The translations under genes were made by a program, and so were the position numbers. A stretch of 28,363 bases of DNA, from the NCBI GenBank assembly GCA_030639305.1, contig DAOWCY010000081.1:1-28363 (forward strand), read 5' to 3'. Positions 24,220 through 28,363 of the stretch are shown one piece after another; position 1 is the stretch's first letter, and each line of letters begins with the position of its first letter. The notes beneath the pieces are model-generated. The model was not told the DNA's origin. It searched no databases and worked only from the letters and a program-made list of their open reading frames with translations. The DNA comes from JAGLQA01 sp023135565 (lineage in GTDB: Bacteria > Acidobacteriota > Aminicenantia > UBA2199).

Positions 24220-24341
24220 GAAGTTCCTCCTGAGTCCTCTTCGATCTCCTTCCTGAGACCTCCTGATCTCCTCCTGAGACCCTCTCTTGAGTTCCTCCTG
24301 AGACCCTCTTGATCTCCTCCTGAGTCCTCTTGAGTTCCTTC
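24220..24341. repeat. Imperfect 21-24 bp minisatellite, about 5.5 units
   Basis: Units start at 24220, 24243, 24265, 24289, 24311 and 24332 (partial) and follow GATCTCCTCCTGAGACCCTC or GAGTTCCTCCTGAGTCCTC. The plus strand is almost all pyrimidine, with Shine-Dalgarno-like AGGAGG on the other strand. The unit length is not a multiple of three and varies, which argues against coding. Confidence 0.75.
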
Positions 24342-24391
24342 TATTTCTTAAAACACTTGCAATTTTTATCAAAATATATTAGTCTATAATC

Positions 24392-25582
24392 ATGAAAATA
24401 TGGATAGAAAGTATTATTGATTTTTTGAACAGCAGCCCGGTGGTCAAGCAGTCGTTCTTTATTATCCTGACTATTTTATCGAGCAGTGCCGCTTACCAGG
24501 TAACCAAAAGAGTCGTCCTAAAATGGTTGATCAAGCTGGCGAAAAAAACCGAAAACAAATTCGATGATATTTTGCTGGATAAAAAAGTAGCCCGCAGACT
24601 GGCTTTTATTCCGGCTATTCTTATCATAAACGGCTTTGCTTATCTTTTTCCCACAGCCCGGGTGCTGCTGCAGCGTGTCTCCCTGGCTTTGATCGGTTGG
24701 ATCGTTTTATTGACCATCGCCGCGTTCCTGCGGGCAGTCAACCAGGTTTACAAACAGGATAAGAAGTTTGCCGGGCGGCCTATAAAAGGGTATGTGCAGA
24801 TTATTATCCTTATTATTTACATCCTGGGCGGGCTGATAACGATCGGCATCCTATCCGGCCAATCGCCTTTTGTGCTGCTCAGCGGCGTAGGCGCACTAAC
24901 CGCGGTACTGCTGTTGGTTTTTCGCGACACCTTGCTCTCTTTTGTGGCCAGCATACAGATTACCACCAACGACTTAGTGCGGTTGGGCGACTGGATCGAA
25001 GTGTCTAAATTTAATGCTGACGGCGATGTGATCGACATAGCCCTGCACACCGTCAAGATACGGAATTTCGATAAAACGGTCACTGTGATCCCTACCAATA
25101 AATTGATAGAAGCTTCTTTCAAGAACTGGCGCGGGATGACAGAGAGCGGCGGCAGGCGGATCAAGCGCTGCATTCATATCGACATCGACAGCATCAAGTT
25201 CTGCGAAAACACAATGATCGAAAAATTCGAGAAAATCGTTTTATTAAAAGATTACATGGCGGAGAAGAAACAGGAGATCCGGCAGTATAATGAAGAGCAT
25301 AAATTCGACATGAACAATATGGTGAACGGCAGGAGGTTGACCAACCTGGGCACTTTCAGGACTTACATCGAAGCCTACTTGAGGAGCCATAAAAAGATCA
25401 AGCAGGATTTTACCTTTTTGGTGCGCCAGCTTCAGCCCGGGCCTCATGGTTTGCCCATCGAGATATATGTATTTACCGACGATACGGTGTGGGTGAATTA
25501 TGAAGCTATCCAGGCCGATATTTTCGATCATTTGTTGGCTGTGGTGAAGGAGTTCGATCTCAGGGTTTATCAAATACCGTAG
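24392..25582 (+). CDS. MscS-family mechanosensitive channel (YbdG-like)
   Basis: The 396-residue membrane protein has hydrophobic helices at about 18-37, 70-88, 95-115 and 133-155 and a pore-lining helix region at 160-190 (LLSGVGALTAVLLLVFRDTLLSFVASI). It is followed by the beta-domain start DLVRLGDWIEV (194-204) and the GDVIDIALHTVKIRNFDKTVTVIPTNKLI segment typical of MscS and especially YbdG/MscM-type channels. The C-terminal cytoplasmic domain (about 250-396) is longer than in MscS, as in YbdG, with FRTYIEAYLR and PIEIYVFTDDTVW. The likely role is release of solutes in hypo-osmotic shock. No Shine-Dalgarno is visible; a TATAAT lies at 24385-24390, right before the ATG, so the promoter and start arrangement is unusual. 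The gene ends before the terminator-bearing 93-bp element. Confidence 0.92.
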   Translation: MKIWIESIIDFLNSSPVVKQSFFIILTILSSSAAYQVTKRVVLKWLIKLAKKTENKFDDILLDKKVARRLAFIPAILIINGFAYLFPTARVLLQRVSLALIGWIVLLTIAAFLRAVNQVYKQDKKFAGRPIKGYVQIIILIIYILGGLITIGILSGQSPFVLLSGVGALTAVLLLVFRDTLLSFVASIQITTNDLVRLGDWIEVSKFNADGDVIDIALHTVKIRNFDKTVTVIPTNKLIEASFKNWRGMTESGGRRIKRCIHIDIDSIKFCENTMIEKFEKIVLLKDYMAEKKQEIRQYNEEHKFDMNNMVNGRRLTNLGTFRTYIEAYLRSHKKIKQDFTFLVRQLQPGPHGLPIEIYVFTDDTVWVNYEAIQADIFDHLLAVVKEFDLRVYQIP

Positions 25583-25603
25583 TTTTTATATAATATACTT
25601 TAC

Positions 25604-25696
25604 TATGCCATTACATGGCGGTAATGAACAACATGTTTTACATCATTCAGGTTACCACCGTTTGGTGGCTTTTTTTTCAAGCTTAGTTTTGGAAAA
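25604..25696 (+). repeat. 93-bp repeated element with intrinsic-terminator hairpin, copy 2
   Basis: It aligns without gaps to 17326-17418. Here the stem is CCACC-GTTT-GGTGG (25655-25668) followed by a C and eight T. It lies 21 bp after the MscS stop, so it can terminate that transcript, and ends 14 bp before the next gene's ATG. The first 33 bases are identical to copy 1, more conserved than the linker before the hairpin. Confidence 0.72.
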
Positions 25697-25710
25697 AGGA
25701 TATTTTATTT

Positions 25711-27138
25711 ATGATGAGCAATATTGAAATACATACCCTGGCAAAAGAGGGGCTGATTCCCCTACTTACAAAACCGCTGCATCTCTTTGCCGAATTGTAT
25801 AAGCTGCTTGATCCTCAATTTGGAGTCTTGTCGAATTCACTTTATACAGACGAACATGCCAGGGAACGTTTCGGCGATTTGTCCGATTTTTTCCTACAGC
25901 GTTTTGGAAAAGTTTATGCATCTAAATCCAATCGCAGGTTGTTAGAAGGAGTCAAACAAGTCTTAATTAATTCCGATGATAATAACGTACTCTGTCTGTC
26001 CCTGTTCAAAGGATTGGCTGATTACTTAGTGCTGTACAAAAAAGGCACGCTTAAATTGCTTACCCCGGTAAAAATCGAGGGTTATGTTATAACCGCTAAA
26101 CCTCCAAATCCTATCTATGATGCGGGTGCAGCACCGGTAAGGGAATACTATGGGACAGGGTTTCATGACCTGACCGATATCTTTAAATATATCTCGATCA
26201 TAAAAGAAACGAACTTACACATTCACCTGATCAAAAATGATAAACTCAAAAAAACCGGTACTTATTTGAAATATAGATTAAAGAAAGGGCTTAAAGTCGC
26301 TGTTACTCCTTTTAAAGGAGATATAACTTTCGAGTTCGATTCCCGGTTGAAAAAATGGCCGGGAAATGAGAAAACCCCTTACTGGTTTAAAAAAATAGAA
26401 AATATCGAAGCAGCCAAAACATGGCTTATCGAGAAGGTACTACAACCCTGTGTTGAGAAAGAGGTGGATATACTTGTGCTGCCCGAACTTACGGTAGATG
26501 AAAAGCTTATCGTTTTTTTTAAAGATTGGCTGAAAACAAACAACAGGGAAAGAGTATCTTCGGGGAATGGAGGGCTATTATTAGTGGCTGCCGGGACTTT
26601 TCATTTTTTAGGCCAGGACAAGAAACGTTTAAATGTAGCGACTGTACTTAATCATGCCGGGGAAGTAGTGTGGATGCAAAATAAAATCAAGAGATTTTCT
26701 CTCGATGCGAGTGATATAAAAAAGAAACCTGATCTAAAAGAATTGCTTAAAATCTCTTCCGCCGGGGGCTGCGAATGCATCGACGAGACCGATACTATAT
26801 GTTGTGCGGATACCCCGGTGGGCCGAATCTCTGTTTGCATATGTATAGATTTTTTTCACCGGGAGCATCTTGAAGCTTATCGCCAAAGCGGGATCAACAT
26901 TTTCCTTGTTCCCGCCATGACGCCCCGGAATATAAGGTTTCTAAAAACCGCGGGACTCTTGGCCGGGAATAATCTTGCGGCTGCGTTTGTTTCAAACAGC
27001 GGTTATGCGGCAAAAAAAGAGAATTCCAGTATTCATAAAGATGGGGCGTCTTTCTACTTTCTTCCGCGCAAAGGTGAACGGGGAGTTTTTGCAGTAGGCG
27101 AAGACAGTGATTTATTGATTTTCGATATGAAAAGTTAA
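25711..27138 (+). CDS. Nitrilase-superfamily (carbon-nitrogen hydrolase) protein with extra N-terminal domain
   Basis: The C-terminal part (about 193-475) shows the nitrilase fold. The first strand is LKVAVTPFKGD. DILVLPELT carries Glu259, VVWMQNKIKRF carries Lys325, and GRISVCICIDFFH carries Cys378 two residues before Asp380, giving the Glu-Lys-Cys triad. FLVPAMTP and SNSGYAAKK fit the later strands. The reaction is expected to be hydrolysis or transfer on a non-peptide amide or nitrile; the substrate is unknown. The N-terminal 190 residues are helical, unrecognised and absent from plain nitrilases (typically 260-350 residues). The start ATG has AAGGA about 10 nt upstream, directly after the terminator of the 93-bp element. 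The next gene, a winged-helix regulator, begins 87 bp later behind its own promoter. Confidence 0.85.
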   Translation: MMSNIEIHTLAKEGLIPLLTKPLHLFAELYKLLDPQFGVLSNSLYTDEHARERFGDLSDFFLQRFGKVYASKSNRRLLEGVKQVLINSDDNNVLCLSLFKGLADYLVLYKKGTLKLLTPVKIEGYVITAKPPNPIYDAGAAPVREYYGTGFHDLTDIFKYISIIKETNLHIHLIKNDKLKKTGTYLKYRLKKGLKVAVTPFKGDITFEFDSRLKKWPGNEKTPYWFKKIENIEAAKTWLIEKVLQPCVEKEVDILVLPELTVDEKLIVFFKDWLKTNNRERVSSGNGGLLLVAAGTFHFLGQDKKRLNVATVLNHAGEVVWMQNKIKRFSLDASDIKKKPDLKELLKISSAGGCECIDETDTICCADTPVGRISVCICIDFFHREHLEAYRQSGINIFLVPAMTPRNIRFLKTAGLLAGNNLAAAFVSNSGYAAKKENSSIHKDGASFYFLPRKGERGVFAVGEDSDLLIFDMKS

Positions 27139-27162
27139 CGAAAAGTTAATAAAAAAGTTGAC
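27130..27162 (+). promoter_or_regulatory. Three phased 11-bp repeats upstream of and over the -35 box
   Basis: AAAAGTTAACG, AAAAGTTAATA and AAAAAGTTGAC follow one another without gap, so A-tracts and GTTRA boxes fall on the same helical face. The third includes most of the -35 box TTGACG. This looks like an operator or a bent-DNA upstream element. Confidence 0.5.
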
Positions 27163-27186
27163 GGATTGAGGTTTTTGTACTATAAT
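27158..27186 (+). promoter_or_regulatory. Sigma-70 promoter of the winged-helix regulator
   Basis: TTGACG (27158-27163) and a perfect TATAAT (27181-27186) are separated by 17 bp. The start codon of the regulator at 27226 follows with AAAGGAGG at a good distance. Confidence 0.85.
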
Positions 27187-27212
27187 TAATTATTAGTTAA
27201 TTATTGGTTAAC
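27186..27212 (+). promoter_or_regulatory. 11-bp direct repeats downstream of the -10 box
   Basis: TTAATTATTAG, TTAATTATTGG and a partial TTAAC are head-to-tail with an 11-bp period, covering the expected transcription start. With the upstream phased repeats they bracket the promoter and suggest autoregulation by the downstream winged-helix protein. Confidence 0.5.
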
Positions 27213-27225
27213 AAAGGAGGTTGCT

Positions 27226-27954
27226 ATGTCGATGCAAAAAGAAGCCAGTCTGTCGGTTGATATTTTCGAGGCGGCGTTGGGCAGTGAAGAACCTATTAAA
27301 GAATTATTCGAAATCGCAGCCAGGCTCATTCAAGATGGGGAAATAGGTAATCTCAGCGACATCGACGTGATGCTGATCGAACGCTTCATCGAATACCTGC
27401 GCGGCGGCTCCAGCGATGAACTGGATGCCTTCCAGGCAGCAGTTCTATCTTTTACAGACAGCGAAATAGGCGACCGTTTAAAGGCAAATAAAGAGGGACA
27501 AAAATATTATTACCGCTGGCAGCATTTTCATGACCTGTGTGGGATGGCGGTTGAAAATTATGATCCCAAATTGGCGAAGCGTTTTGTCGAATCCAGGAAG
27601 CATGGCAAGGGCCTGTTAACGCTGCTATATCAAAACAGGGAGGGTATCCGCCATAATGAACTATCTAAACGATTGGGCGTCTCTCCTCAATATCTTTCCA
27701 AACTCCTCCGGGAATTCCAGGAGCATGATTTGATTACCAGGGAACGAAAAAATAAGGTTTCCATTATAAGATTGGGCGCTGCCGGGAGAGCCTATATAAG
27801 CGAAAATTTCTCTTTTTATGAAACTGCCGGGCCGGTATCCCCGGGAACATATAAGCCGGGCAATCAAACTGCCCCCAGGAACGCGGCAATGGTGGCCGAA
27901 AGAAAAATTGAATATAATAAAACGGATACCGATGATATATCGTCACCTAAATAA
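27226..27954 (+). CDS. Winged-helix (MarR-like) regulator
   Basis: The 242-residue protein has a winged helix-turn-helix at about 125-195. GLLTLLYQNREGIRHNELSKRLGVSPQYLSKLLREFQEHDLI is followed by the wing TRERKNKVSIIRLG, like MarR and related regulators. The N-terminal 110 residues are helical and unrecognised and may sense a signal or mediate oligomer contacts. The last 40 residues are Pro/Gly-rich and probably disordered. A near-consensus promoter with flanking 11-bp repeats and a strong ribosome site precede it. It is 30 bp ahead of the KGGVGR ATPase start, a likely cotranscribed partner. Confidence 0.8.
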   Translation: MSMQKEASLSVDIFEAALGSEEPIKELFEIAARLIQDGEIGNLSDIDVMLIERFIEYLRGGSSDELDAFQAAVLSFTDSEIGDRLKANKEGQKYYYRWQHFHDLCGMAVENYDPKLAKRFVESRKHGKGLLTLLYQNREGIRHNELSKRLGVSPQYLSKLLREFQEHDLITRERKNKVSIIRLGAAGRAYISENFSFYETAGPVSPGTYKPGNQTAPRNAAMVAERKIEYNKTDTDDISSPK

Positions 27955-27984
27955 TATTTTTTCGGCCCGCGGAGGTAAAAGATT

Positions 27985-28245
27985 ATGTCCGATTCGACTT
28001 TGTTCGCCACTTTTTATTCTTTTAAAGGCGGGGTGGGGCGTTCCCTGACGCTGGTCAATACAGCGGTAGAGCTCACCCGCCGCGGCCATTCGGTTATAAT
28101 CTGGGATATGGATATCGAAGCTCCGGGAATTCAGGATATTCCTTATTTTGAAAAAATGGCCGGGGCAAAGGTGTTTACGGCCTGGGGAAAGGGGCCCGAA
28201 AGAAAGCCCCGCCGCCGATCTGCCGGAATTGGAACGAAACTATAG
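27985..28245 (+). pseudogene. Truncated KGGVGR-motif ParA/MinD-like ATPase
   Basis: The frame starts at an ATG with GGAGG 10 nt upstream and encodes FATFYSFKGGVGRSLTLVN and WDMDIEAPG, the P-loop and switch strand of KGGVGR-variant ATPases, closely like the protein at 6903-8024 (KGGSGRST, LDMDFGAPG). It stops after 86 residues, whereas relatives need 300 or more. The last 20 residues look out of frame; the +1 frame over 28205-28245 reads AADLPELERNYS, more protein-like, so a frameshift near 28185-28200 is possible. The sequence after 28246 no longer looks like this gene. The insertion of a mobile element or an assembly edge could explain the loss. Confidence 0.7.
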
Positions 28246-28363
28246 CGCTCACCTAAATTGACCCTACTTCGCTCACTTAAATGATACCACCATTTCTGCT
28301 ACTTGGAAAAGAAAAAGAGTGTCCTAAGCTTTTTTAAGGGGCATTTGATATGTAGATTGGGCG
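28246..28363. mobile_element. Possible left edge of an insertion sequence (IS21-like terminal repeats)
   Basis: Right after the ATPase fragment come two imperfect direct repeats, CGCTCACCTAAATTGA (28246-28261) and CGCTCACTTAAATGAT (28270-28285), 24 bp apart. The sequence then differs in style from its neighbours. Repeated short motifs at the ends, some with TTGACC, recall IS21-family termini, but the window ends before any transposase, so the assignment is weak. Confidence 0.3.

Larger units (their letters stand above)
23936..24391. other. 456-bp intergenic region: REP-like repeats, terminator, minisatellite
   Basis: No credible gene is present. It holds REP-like repeats (23971-24040), a strong bidirectional terminator (24098-24132), another GCGGACGGCGTCC copy (24145-24159) and the 22-bp tandem repeat (24220-24341). 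A minus-strand frame at 24049-24372 translates this repeat and is not supported as a gene. Confidence 0.6.

Noticed and set aside
24049..24372. 107-codon minus-strand frame rich in Arg, Ser, Gln and Glu
   Set aside because: It mainly translates the 21-24 bp minisatellite, whose unit length is not a multiple of three, and runs across the terminator hairpin.
24356..24390. Sigma-70 promoter for the channel gene (TTGCAA with TATAAT)
   Set aside because: The spacer between the boxes is about 23 bp, too long, and TATAAT ends one base before the ATG.

Overview
The window comes from a bacterium with ordinary sigma-70 style promoters, Shine-Dalgarno sites and classical signal peptides. The phylum cannot be read from the sequence. 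Secreted multidomain proteins with lamin-tail and Ig-like modules, a KAP NTPase with pentapeptide repeats, KGGxGR-type ATPases, radical SAM enzymes and many dispersed hairpin repeats suggest a large-genome environmental or uncultivated lineage, but this is an impression and not a placement.

Left part (291-16204) is one long run of minus-strand genes, transcribed from 16204 down to 291. It opens with a nitrate/sulfonate/taurine-type ABC importer (substrate-binding protein, permease, ATPase) that runs directly into a NodU/CmcH-type carbamoyltransferase. Next is an AT-rich, tightly packed three-gene cassette: a protein-kinase-fold protein whose HRD catalytic Asp is Asn, a 652-residue protein of unknown function, and a ParA/MinD-like ATPase with a KGGSGRS P-loop. 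After it come a B12-binding-type radical SAM protein, an unknown 211-residue protein, a second radical SAM protein, a KAP P-loop NTPase with pentapeptide repeats, a protein made of two fused S-adenosylmethionine-decarboxylase-like (SpeD) domains, and a small membrane-anchored protein. The kinase-fold/unknown/KGGSGR cassette, with its radical SAM, KAP and SpeD-like neighbours, is the best candidate here for an undescribed system.

Middle part (16205-18057) is mostly non-coding around a minimal AraC-type regulator (16930-17313). It holds four perfect copies of AAAAAAGTAAAC arranged as two inverted pairs on either side of the regulator, a run of strong hairpins in the leader of the ABC operon (a riboswitch-like candidate), a 93-bp element repeated at 25604, and REP-like repeats.

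Right part (18058-28363) has two divergent secreted-protein genes: a metallo-beta-lactamase-fold protein with three lamin-tail repeats, and a subtilisin with a PA domain. They share an intergenic region rich in the palindrome TACAACT-N2-AGTTGTA and end in related C-terminal modules. After a strong terminator and a 22-bp minisatellite come an MscS-family channel, a nitrilase-superfamily amidohydrolase, a winged-helix regulator behind a near-consensus promoter with phased 11-bp repeats, and the start of a second KGGVGR ATPase. The last is truncated after about 80 codons, possibly by a mobile element whose edge begins near 28246.
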